From contig NC_077223.1 in NCBI RefSeq assembly GCF_024763615.1, positions 46,314,627 to 46,378,626 of the forward strand: a DNA stretch of 64,000 bases. Direction: 5' to 3'. Shown here piece by piece: positions 13,084 to 24,200 of this stretch. Under the pieces are notes generated by a model, which was not told the origin of the DNA, made no database searches, and saw only the letters and a program-made list of their open reading frames with translations. Source of the DNA: Phlebotomus papatasi. Lineage: Eukaryota; Arthropoda; Insecta; Diptera; Psychodidae. Numbering within the stretch: position 1 is the stretch's first letter; each line of letters begins with the position of its first letter. A program made the position numbers and the translations under genes.

Positions 13084-13120
13084 CATATTAGGTGAGATTC
13101 TTAATAATCTCACCTAATAT
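13084..13120. repeat. Perfect hairpin
   Basis: ATATTAGGTGAGATT and its exact complement AATCTCACCTAATAT form a 15-bp stem around a six-base loop. It has no visible terminator or RNA context and may be a transposon end or a symmetric protein site. Confidence 0.6.
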
Positions 13121-13662
13121 TTTTTGTTAAATCTTACTTCAAAAATGATTTTAGATGCTTTAATTGCGTGTTTAACTCCAAATATATCGCAATTGGCATA
13201 TATAAATGTATTTTCACTTAAGAAATTTTATTGTTTTCGAAAGTTTTTAATTTTGATTTAATTATAGGCGCAAACTTTGCAAAATGTGTTCTCATGAAGG
13301 AGAGTTTGATAATATATGTCAAAAAACAATTCCATGTTTTATTTTGCAGCCACAATTTTGTATTTTATAATTTGAAAATTCATATTATTAGTAATATGTA
13401 ACAGTTTTAAACAAATTTAATAATTCTAATGATAAAAAGTGGATTCTAATGTCCCGCTCCCCACAGCGATATCACCTATTTTATTACCAGTTCCGGATTG
13501 TAGAGTGCCACACTGCCGGATCAATTTCACGATCTCGGCATAACTCGCATTTGGATTTTTGAGATACTTCTCAACTTTTAATTTTCATATGGGCTCCATG
13601 TTTTTGCAATTACTCTGTCAAAAATCAATATTTTTTAATAAGGATATGACCAAAAGAAAGCT

Positions 13663-13884
13663 GGGGTGGAATGATAACTTTTGGACACTATCGAATCGAT
13701 AGTAACGATAAACCTATATCCTCTTGGATGACTTTTCCCGGATGGTTGGGGCATTCATTGCGAGATTCTTAAAAGAATGAGACTGTCGATAAACGTCTAT
13801 ATTAGTTACAGGAAGTGCAGCTATCGTTTAAAATTTCCGGAATCGACAGTCGATAGTATCGAAAATAAGTTATAATGTCACCCC
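13663..13884. mobile_element. MITE with GGGGTG ends
   Basis: A 222-bp unit has inverted ends of about 45 bp: GGGGTGGAATGATAACTT then CACTATCGA on the left, and the complement of GATAGTATCG...GTTATAATGTCACCCC on the right. It is non-coding and is the only copy seen here. Confidence 0.65.
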
Positions 13885-14889
13885 TGATTAAATTATGTTG
13901 AAACGACACCGAAGAAAGAAAACAAAATCCAGAGCCTACTACAACTGACTATGTCTGGTCAAAATTTTTCATTTACACGCTTTGCCTTAATAAAAAAATT
14001 CTTTTTCTGATAAGTAACCTAAACAATCAAAAGGATTTTCATATTTTCAGCGTCACAAAATAGCATACACACAGGCGTATTTCAAAAATTATTTGACTAA
14101 TTGGTCCCCAAAAGCAGGCAAAAATACATAATTGTGTGTGCATAATCCCAAGACTCCCTGTAAAATTAACTTTGGTCAGTAAAAAATAGAAAATAATAAG
14201 CAAAAAATAAAAGGCAGTGATAATCCTAGGTCAGCTCATTAATTTGTGATTCATACATTGCAAATTCTGATTGTGGGCCAAAAGTTGATCGTTTTTCATC
14301 CGCCAAAAGTTTCATCTAAAATTTGAATAAAATGATCAAATGAGTGCAACCATTCCCTAACCAGTATAAAATAATATTAAAAAAAAAATAATATAAAATA
14401 TATATACAAAGGTGCAACTACGTTTTTTCAATCCGGTTACATTTTGATGTTATGTCATTTGCGAGGCAAGTGAGAAAATCGACTTTAAAGTTTCCTCATG
14501 AAGTTTTGTTCACTTTCAAGTGAAGTTTCGCTCATCTCGAGCATAATGAGATGCGAAGTATGAGGCCTATATCTCCCATAGTTTCAGAGGAAAATTGATT
14601 TTAAAGTTCTTCAAATATTTTAATGTATTTCTCATCGAGTTTTCCTCATTTTCAAGTGAAAATTTCCGCATTACAAGCCTAAATGAGACTCTATGAGATT
14701 TCTATCTCTCGGATGACTTTCTCTTTTTGTGATTTTCAAATAGTGTAGGGAAAATTTCATGGAAATTTTCGAAATTTGCAAAATATTATGAAATTTTCAT
14801 GAAAATATCTTTAAAATTTGAAATTGATTTTAGTCTGTTTGTTAGTTTTTAAATAAGACAAGTTAAACAAAAAAATCCAGAATTTCTGA

Positions 14890-15430
14890 CAGATTTTTAT
14901 GTTGTCACATTTTATTTTTTGCCGATCTCTTTTTAATTTTTAACTGATCAACTCGAGTATTTATACTGCTCATTTTTAATTTTTTATTTACCGTATTTTA
15001 TTTTATATTGCTAATTTTTAAATTTTTGGTGACCACTTTTTAATTTTTTATTGGTCATTATTTCAAATACTTCTACTGATCATTTTTAATTTTTTTGTCA
15101 TTTAGGTTTTATTTTTTTCTCCAAATTTTTAATTTTTTCTTAATCACTTTTAAACTTTTTACTGCCTAAATTGAATATTTTTACTGGTCATTCTTAATAT
15201 TTTATTTGACTCGTTTTTAATTTTTTTCTCATCAATTTTTAATTTTTTTCTGATCATGTTTAATTTTTTACTAATCACATTTTTTTTTTTTAATTTTTAC
15301 TGCCCTTTTTACTTTCTTACTACCTTTTATTTTAACTTTTTGCTGTCTTATTTAATTTTGTAATGACCATTTTTATTATTTTTTCTGACCATTTAGAATT
15401 TTTTGCTAAGCAGATTTTTATTTTCTACTG
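14890..15430. repeat. Decayed AT-rich tandem repeat
   Basis: About 15 diverged units follow the pattern TTTTTAATTTTTTACTGATC, spaced about 30-40 bases apart. The TTTTAATTTTT core recurs throughout while the ACTGATCA part drifts. It looks like an old minisatellite. No coding is seen. Confidence 0.6.
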
Positions 15431-15913
15431 CTCGTTTATGCAATGCCGTAGAGAAATCGTATTATAATACGTTAAAATATAACAGAATTTAATTACAATG
15501 CATTGAAAATAATTTTTATTGAAAAAGACGGCGCAATTTAGCTTTGCCGCCGCCAAAAATGTTTCGACTCACACCACTCAAATTGACAAATGTCGTTAGA
15601 ATTCAAAAACCAGAAGACAGAGACACAACATATCGTGTTGTCACTCTCTAGTGTACTGAGCACACATTCTTATTTCGTTACACCATGATCTATCTCTGTC
15701 TTTCAAACAACAAGTGGTTTCCACCAGAGGCTAAAAACCTTTTTTATTGAATGTGTGTTTCATATAGGTTTCATACGTGTTTCGGTGTTTCATGAAAATA
15801 TTTTCATGGTCTGTGGGAACATTGTTTGTTCACTAATGCCTAGCCTATTATATATTTTATAGGCAGGGTATCCTGATAGGGTCGATTATTTTCATATTTA
15901 AAAAAAATATATA

Positions 15914-16309
15914 TTAGCATATTTCACGGAAGCCATGGAAGAATTTAATATTTACTAGATAAATAAATAGGATTGGAGAGTGTCTGGTGCTGTGTCTTCG
16001 AAATCTTTGTATCAGCCTCATAGAACCCCCTATCGGGATTGTAAAATTCTCCACCTTACAAAACCCAGTGGTCTTTGACCACCGATGAGGACACGGAGTT
16101 AAATACACGGCCGAAAAAGTGAAGTTTTTGATAAAACTATTGGATTCAAGACTCCACTTGTGGTGCCGCTTCCGGATGAAGCTTCCCTTCGAAAGCTTCA
16201 CTGCAGTTGAACGACATTTTTCCCCACGATTTACGTAAAATTTAGGATTTTGTCGAAGAAGAACGAACAATTGATTCCCGGACAGGTCCCGGAAAGCACT
16301 TTGGGACAA
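15914..16309 (-). other. Unassigned open frame next to the THAP remnant
   Basis: A 131-codon open frame follows a donor-like site (GTGAGT at about 16381, minus) at the end of the THAP remnant, so it could be a former downstream exon. I recognise no domain in it. The local base composition is richer in GC than its surroundings. It is most likely part of the same decayed gene or transposon. Confidence 0.25.
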
Positions 16310-16389
16310 TTTCTTAAGAAAATTTAGATTTAAACTCTAGATCTAGAGACTAATAAATATGGGAATATAATAGTAGTACTCACGGTTTC

Positions 16390-16809
16390 TTGCTTATTGA
16401 CTGGTTCTCAAGAAAGTTCCGGGGAATGGCGGTGTTCTTCAGGAACTTCCTGACGCCACCGGCGGGAAGAAAGTCAGCTTTTTCGAAGTGTCTTCCACAG
16501 ATTCTTTTGTCGTTCACTTTTGTCTCGTCCAGATGCTGCCCACTACAGTTCCTGGATGTGGCGTATCCAATCTTGACGCCTCGTGGGATCTAGTCGAAAA
16601 CTAAAATTAAATAAAAAGTGGAAAACAGCGTCATTCGAGTTGCTCAGTTTTCTCCGTTTTCTCTCGATAGAATTTATGCTTGCCAGTGAAAGGAAACCCC
16701 GCACTGTCTCGTGTGGTCCAAAGGCGACACCTCTCCACCATACATCTCTCCCCAATTGAATGTTTAAAAATGTTTTTAATTGTCTTTGTAATCGCTTTTT
16801 CACCTGCAC
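16390..16809 (-). pseudogene. Degenerate THAP-domain coding remnant
   Basis: Read on the minus strand, segments in different frames spell the parts of a THAP zinc-binding domain in order. MVERC...SAGFPF sits near 16740-16690, DPTRRQDWIRHIQ near 16590-16550, and RICGRHFEKADFLPAG, then RKFLKNTAIPRNF, near 16490-16405. THAP domains use a C2CH zinc site and end in an AVPTIF-like motif, and the block ICGRHF fits the C-x2-H pair. At least one frame change (around 16550) and a missing or displaced second Cys mean it is not an intact domain as read. THAP domains occur in P-element transposases and in cellular DNA-binding proteins, so either origin is possible. Confidence 0.5.
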
Positions 16810-16827
16810 TTTTCACTTGATAATCAC

Positions 16828-17159
16828 AATGCCCGTTCTCTAATCCGGATCGCCGTAATCCGGACGAGTTCTTGACGGTTACATTTAAAATAATTTTGAG
16901 AGCATGTATGTATGTGTGTTCAGCAATGAAAATTAATTATCCTGTGATGTTTTTGTTTAATAAATGAAGTATAATAGCATAGAATTCTCTAATTACGTCT
17001 TTTTAATCTTCTTTAAAACTTTTATACTAATTCATCTACAAAAAAATCTTGTATTATATTTTCGAGACGTTGAACAAATTCAAAAAATCCATCCGGATTA
17101 CGAAGCGGACATCTGTCATTTTGTCTCCCAATCATCCGGATTACAAAGCGAGCACTGCA
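16828..17159. mobile_element. MITE M9 (AATCCGGAT ends), full copy
   Basis: The left end CAATGCCCGTTCTCTAATCC and right end GGATTACAAAGCGAGCACTG are inverted complements. The interior matches 34801-35036. A short end fragment lies at 30291-30402. It is non-coding. Confidence 0.7.
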
Positions 17160-17165
17160 CTCCTT

Positions 17166-17429
17166 CACTGAGAAAAAAAAGAGGGTGCGATTAACATTTT
17201 TTCCTCATAACATTAACACTTTTTAGGTGTAAAAATATATCAACATTTTTTAATGTTAATTTTACACCTTTTTAAGGGTAAAATGGGTAAAATTAACATG
17301 AAAAATGGATAACTATAACCCCTAATACACCTATAAAGAGTATTATTTACACCGATTTCGGATCAATACTGCAGGGTAAAATTAACATTTCCGGAATGTT
17401 ATTTTAACTTTTTCGAATTTCTCTCAGTG
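17166..17429. mobile_element. MITE M3 (CACTGAGA ends), copy 1
   Basis: The 264-bp element has CACTGAGA / TCTCAGTG ends. It shares its full interior with 29505-29757 and 51106-51364 (TTAATGTTAATTTTACACC, ATTTCGGATCAATACTGCAG). The flanks here read TT on both sides, whereas the other copies have TA. Confidence 0.85.
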
Positions 17430-18234
17430 TTGCAACCAACGAACATCCAACACCTTTTTATATGGGATTCTCATTCCAATTCCCTTCTATAGAATTCTGT
17501 GTATAGAACATATGGGTATTCTGTAAATTCTGTATTCTGTATAAATATTCTGTAAACATTCTGTAAAATAAAATCAACAATAAAAGGAATATTGAAACTT
17601 AAGAAGTTAATAAAATGACGCAAAATATTTTGTATAAACCTTTTTTCGCAAATATAAAGAAAATAAACGATGTAGGCACCCACATACAATCCCCTTATAA
17701 AGCTAAAGGGTTAATTTTACTGAGCTTCCTCAAGCTTCAACGTATTTAATTTAAAAGAACGAAGCTTTCATTCAATGTGAATAAATACCCAATAGATGGC
17801 AGTGCTGTGTACACATGCATCCATCTCATTCATACAATTCTCAAAAATGTTAATTTGTCAGAATATTTTGGTGAAGAAATTCTTGCATTTTTCGCAGGTT
17901 TATCTTGTATCCTCTCGTTCATCCCTTTTGTCGAGGTCTTCTTCTTCTTTTGCAAGTAAGTTGAGAAGAAATCATTTTATTTTTTAGTCAATTTAAAATG
18001 TAAAAAAAAACAAATATCTGTTCAGTTTCACCGGCACGACTTTTGCTATCTCACTCACACCGTGGTTGCTTTGATCCGTCGATTCGACTTCCGGACGTCG
18101 TTAGTGTTCCGTCAGTCGTCGAAGTGAGCGGTGGGATTTTTCGCGGTGTCCGGCAGAGTGTGTCCAGAGTCTCATTTTCGCGTCGACAATTTACGTGCAG
18201 TTGCAGCCCCAAGAGTGCAAATCACGTGCCAACA
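17430..18234 (+). promoter_or_regulatory. Upstream region and 5' leader of Psa
   Basis: The last 200 bases (about 18030-18234) are richer in GC than the surrounding DNA and contain no ATG in the Psa frame, as expected for a 5' UTR. A TCAGTTT initiator-like sequence lies at 18022-18028. The start site is an inference; the rest shows no recognisable feature. Confidence 0.4.
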
Positions 18235-21200
18235 ATGTCAAGGAGTAAGGAATTTAAGCGACTGCCCACCCATGTGGTGCCCATCCACTACGATTTGGAG
18301 CTGAAGCCGGATTTGGAAAAGTTCGTCTTTACGGGCAAGACAAATGTCAAAATTCAGGTGAGGAAAATTCCCTGACTTTGTTATCTTGCTGCACTATACA
18401 TTAGTTGGCCTGTGAAGGAGGCTCTATTGAAGAGAGGGAAGGGTAATTGTGGCTGTATGAGTGGGTTTTATCTGCCTCTCAATCTGTCGGCCCATTTTTC
18501 GGGCCAATCCCGTTAGTCTTGTGCCTTTGTCCCACACCTCTCATCTCAGTCAGCTGCGACAGAGACTGTGAGATCCTCAGGCATCAGCGTCCCACCAAGT
18601 CACTCAAAGTCCCGGTGCATTTATCAATGAGGGACTTTTTAAATCTTCTATTGTTCCCACGGAGCACACTGACACACTCACGCACCGTTTCACATCCGCA
18701 CCTGGAGTCGCACACTCCATGCAAAAGATGCGTATGAAAATATCTTCCGGCGGATCCATTCCATACTATTCTATGTCGATTTAGAAAAATTAGAAATATG
18801 TCAAAAGAAAATCTGGAGAATTCAGGAAAAACTAATATAGATAATACATTTCTGCAGATAACAAGCACAAATTTTCTGTGTCATTAATTAATATGGCTCC
18901 GGCACACCTTTTAGATCAGTCAAATTTCATGAAATCAAAATTCGCGTCCCTTTTTCATAAGATTTGCAAAAGTCTATGCCACTATTTGAAACTCAAAATT
19001 GGTTTGAAATAAATTTAATTTGGTGTAATGTTCTAAAAAAGAAGAGTGCGAAAGGGTAGGGTAGGATACACCGGTGGCAGTCAAAATCCCGAACGCCAAA
19101 ATCTCGAAAGCCAAAATCCCGAACGCCAAAATCCCGAACGCCAAAATCCCGAAAAGGCCAAAACCCCGAATTTTCAAAATCCTGAAAGGGATGAAATTAT
19201 ATGGAGGAAAATGTTTAGAATAATTTCCTAAGACATAGAAGATTTCCCTTTGCCTCCAGCAAGCGCGGGTGTAATCGTGGGAGTAGCTGTGATACTTTTA
19301 AGAATTCGGGATTTTGGCCCATTCAGGATTTTGTCTTTCGGGATTTTGGCGTTCAGGATTTTGACCGGGACCCGGATAGACATATGCAAAACTTTTAAGA
19401 AAGAAAAGGGATGTTAATTTCAAATTTATGAAATTTCCCTGATATAAATGGTGTGCCGGCCGGATCCATTAGATTCATCTGCCAAGTTTTTACATTTATT
19501 TCTTTAATAATCGGGGAAATGCTGATCGACCTTCCCCCTTCAGTTGTAGGTAAATTCTATTAAAAAAAAAATTATTCCATATTCTTTATTAAAAATAAAA
19601 CTTATGGCTCCGGCACACGTTTTAGATCAAGAAAATTTTATGGAATCAAAATTCGCATCCTTTTCTTTCTCACGCGCTTTGCATATGTCCATCTCAATTT
19701 TTCCCACTCCAAATTTGAGCTAAATTGAATTTGGAGTGATGTTTAAAAGAAGAGTGAGAAAAAATGAGATAGACATATGCGAAGTGTGTAAGAAAGAAAG
19801 GGATGTGAATTTCGACTTCATGAAATTTTCCTAATCTAAAAGGTGTGCCGGAACCATTACAAGCGAATTTGTAAGTTTACAGATACGATATACTAAAATT
19901 TCATCGAATTCGATTAACGAACATTGAAGAAATTATCATGGTTAAATTATTTTCGATTATGGCTTACAATTATTATCTACAATAAAATGGAAAGGTTTTG
20001 ACTTTAGCTACAACATACTAAAATTCTAACGTAATTGAAAATAGGGATTTGGAGATATTCTATATGAACTTTTCAATAGTCAATTTTTGAAGTCTTGTTT
20101 TTACCGCCTCTAGAGCGGTGGCTATATGAAGTTTCGCTGTTCTGTAAAGTTATCGTATTTAACTAGAGACCTTTTCAAATCACTATTACAGAATTAAGGT
20201 CTTGCAATAAGAAACGGAGCTATAGCCGTTTATCTATTCATTTTTTGTGCACCTATACTTCAGGTCAATTAAAATTTTAAACCGATCCATGTCATAGAGC
20301 CAGAAGGGAGTTATTTATTATTGTGAAATTATTGTGAAAACAAAATTTGTGAATGTTCCAAAATTGAGGAAGGGAGGGGGCGGATGTGGCATTACCAATT
20401 TTGATAATGCACCCATTATTGAGGCCATTTACACCGCCGCGTTGGATTGAGATTGGATTGTCCCAAAATCGGTTTTTGGGACAATTCAGTCAGAATCTAA
20501 TACGACAGTCTAAATGACCTCAATGAAATCGTTTAGATTGCGGCCTTAGATTAAGACTTAATTATCCGAAATCCGATTTTGGAACAGTTCAATCCCAATC
20601 TAATCCGGCGGTGTAAATAGCCTCATTATTGTCTATAGGGTGAATTAAGCTAATTCAAATCCTGCTCCAAATGGAAATTTTTCGCTACTCCAAATGGAAA
20701 CGTCATTATTTTGATGATAAATAAAGTACTAAATTACTATATTTTTATATATTTTCTATACCACAGTTTCATTACTTAGTTAATTTTGCTCCAAATAAAC
20801 CGAAAATCCATTCATATTCACAAATTTTAATTTGTTAATTTCTCAGAAAAATTAAAAGTGTAGATTTTCACCATCGAATTTTTCATCGATCGACCATGTT
20901 TTCCAATGAAAAACACAATGAGGTGACTTTTGTTTATTCGTTTCGTTTAACATTTATGTCATATTTCTGGATAATTTTAGTTAAAATTAGTGCTAATCTT
21001 TATTGTTAACAGTACGTGAACGTTTTCAAATGAAATGATTACTTATTTCGTGAACAAAAAGTTTTTTCTGAAGTGTCTGCAAATGCTTCAATAGGAAACC
21101 CCGGAAATATGATTTTTTTTGGAGAGATTTTCTTATTGTCTCAGATGGGAAAGGAGAAAAGACCAGGAATAAGAACAAATCCTGCACTCAGGAGCAACTC

Positions 21201-24200
21201 AACAAGGTTTTGGAAGCTTTTCGTCGCGGTTTCACGTATACACTGTTTGTCTCCAATTAGAAATTTTCCCTTGTCTCCATTTGGATTAATTTGTCTCCAA
21301 TAGAAGCATTTTGCACTCGTGTATTTTTCTTGCATTTAAAAAGTTTTCAAATTATATCTAAAGAATTTTTACTAAACAGTAACATTCTAAAAGAGTCAAG
21401 AAGCAAATTTATGTAATTCTCTTCAGAAAAAATATGAACTTAAAGTGTTGAATCTTCAGCCAAAGTTAAAGCGTCTGGAAATGGTTTTGAATTAGGACAT
21501 TTACCCTATGCAATACAATATTCCGCTCAGAAATTCGATTTTTTGCAAGCAAGATGCATTACAATTTATTCATATTCTGATATTGTTTTATTATTTTCGA
21601 AGTGTAAGTATACTTGGTGGAATTAAGTTCAAGAAGTTCATTGTATGCCATTTTTATGTTTCATATCAAAAAAGTCAGAATAATGTTTAATGATCAGAAG
21701 TGGATTCGAACCCGGGACATTTGAATCAAAGACCCATTGCGTGGCCAATTTTTCTTTTTTCCCTCAATTTGTGTGTACATTTCTTTATTTGAAAAAAAAA
21801 AGAATGCTTTGTCAAACAAGAACCAACTATGTAATTTTTTGTAATAACTTTTTTGGTTTTAAAAAATATTATACAAATATTGTTGAATATTACGTCGTAA
21901 TATTTAATAATTGTAAAATCTGAATACATCTATTCGTAACTTATCACAAAGATCCATATCTATATTGCATTTGGGCTGTCATTGCCGTTTTGTTCGGGCC
22001 GTTGTTGCAAAACGGAATTTTGTTCGGATCGGGTCGAACCAATTTTATTCATTTCTTTTGTTTTAGCAGATTATTTGCCCAAGTCCAAGACGTTTTCACA
22101 ATTCTAATTGTGCTCAAAGTGTAACGTAATCGTATATAAATTAGAATTCTAAACAAAAATAATACAGAGATTTCTACAAGATCAAGTATTATTTTTTTTT
22201 GTGAAAACGAGTTTCATTATGTTGATGTATTTTATGACTGAAATTCACAAATGATATACTACACATTATCAGTGAAACACGATGTTTATCCATGCAGAAT
22301 ATCAATGAAGTGGAGAACCATATGAGTCTGTCTCTGCTTTTTCCGAAGAGCTCATCACTCTGTCTCGAATAGAGTTCAACAACCGTTCAAAATGCTTGTG
22401 CTATAATTCACATGGGCATTGCGATAATACCTTTTTTACTCATCACAATTTTACGGAGGAACGGCGAGTTAACGGCTGCAAATGTGCTTCGAGTTTCGTG
22501 TATGAATGGGTCTCACTAACCCAGTGACTTAGTGTCTCGCTCAAGAGGTGCTTCAGTGTTACCACGAGAGTCCCGTTTGATTGCTTATACGATGCTTTTT
22601 GAACTCTTTCGCAACACACTACCCGGCTGCACAGATTGTTCCTTTTCCGAAATAACGTACAAACAGCATTTTAACCTATTTTCGTACAGTAAAAAAAATA
22701 TTTTTTACATCTTTTTTTTTGAAAAATATATAATTTTAGATAGTAATTGAAGACATGTTGCAAAAGATATTTGTTTTTAAAACGATGAATAATAAAAAAA
22801 TTGGGGTGACTATCCAACCTTCATGGTTGATACATGTTTCATTTATACCTTAAACATCTCTGATAGTAAAATATAAAACAGACAACAGACCAAACTATAT
22901 AACTTTAAAAAAAATGGAGAATTGAAATAAAAATTATTGAAAATATTTCTTGATAAGATTTTATAGGGAGAAAAATACAAAACTATTGGGAAATAACATT
23001 TTTTTTTGTTGTGGGGTCACCGAAAATCGGAAGTCGATATCTTCTACCATTTAAACTACAGTACAGATCGGTTAACAAAAGTTGAAAAAACAACAGTTTA
23101 TATACAGCTCTCTAACGAAGTTCTAAGAAAGTCAATCAATTAATGCTTCTCACAAACATTTTGTTACATTTTACGTAGGTCTAAAGCAATTCTTTTGTTT
23201 TTATAAATATGAAAAATACGTTTTTCTTTGGCTAAGTTTATAACTCCGCAACACAATTTTCATAGCCTGTATCGCCTGAATGAACTACAATCCATTTGAA
23301 CCCTCAATTTCTAAAGTGATAGAATAGAACCTACTTACGCTCTATAATGCAATTAAACCGGATTTCGAATCCTTTTGAAGTCACCAGAAACCTTCCGTCA
23401 TTAAAGGTCTTTGAATTGCGTGTACTTCACTGTACTGACTTTACTTAATTCCATAGACGTTGGGACTAACAACCCCTAACTGTAAAAGAAGAATTTATAG
23501 TTCGTACAAATCTGGATCGATCGAAAGCCTAGTTCACCTATGGGATGTTGTTTGGATTTATTATTGTATCAATTGCCAATATAATACACATTTTCTACAA
23601 ATTAGCAATGCATTTGATGCAACCTTGGTCACTTGGGTAGAAATTGCAAATTAAGTGCCCGCGGCTCTTTGTGGCGATCATATGCTTTCCATCGAAAAGA
23701 ATGGAAATTCTACACGTTTTCTGGTGTATGCGGAATGGTTTGTAATGCATTCTTTTGGTGAAATAGCATGCAAAATGAATAAAATAGAAACACTTTCGTC
23801 GACATTTGCTAGTGAGACGCACAGATCGCTATTCCATGCTGTGGCAAGTTGTTAGTGGGTGTGGAAATTACATTCTCTCAATCAACTTTCACGATCTTGC
23901 TGACAAATTCCAGCTCATGCCATATGTGGTGTGCTTTTCATCACATTTTGCAAATTGTATGTTGGAGAATTTATTTTGCAATTTACTTGTACAAAAAATG
24001 ATATTGTTTTTTTTTAGCAATAAAATTGAGAATGATAGTTTTCTTTATTAAATTTTCTTATTCACTGTATGTTACGTAATTAAATACACCAAATAGATTT
24101 AGTAAATGTTCTTGTTTGTTTTTAAAATCTTCTTTATGAGAGCATTATACACAGATTGATATAATTACAAGTGACTAACAACCAATGGGAAGAAGTGCAA

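Noticed and set aside
18447..18868. Open frames on both strands just inside Psa intron 1
   Set aside because: They follow the exon 1 donor, have no start context or domain, and overlap each other.
19046..19231. Possible CRISPR array or coding repeat (short regular repeats)
   Set aside because: Units are contiguous without spacers and are mirrored 200 bases away; this is an insect genome. A foldback minisatellite explains it.
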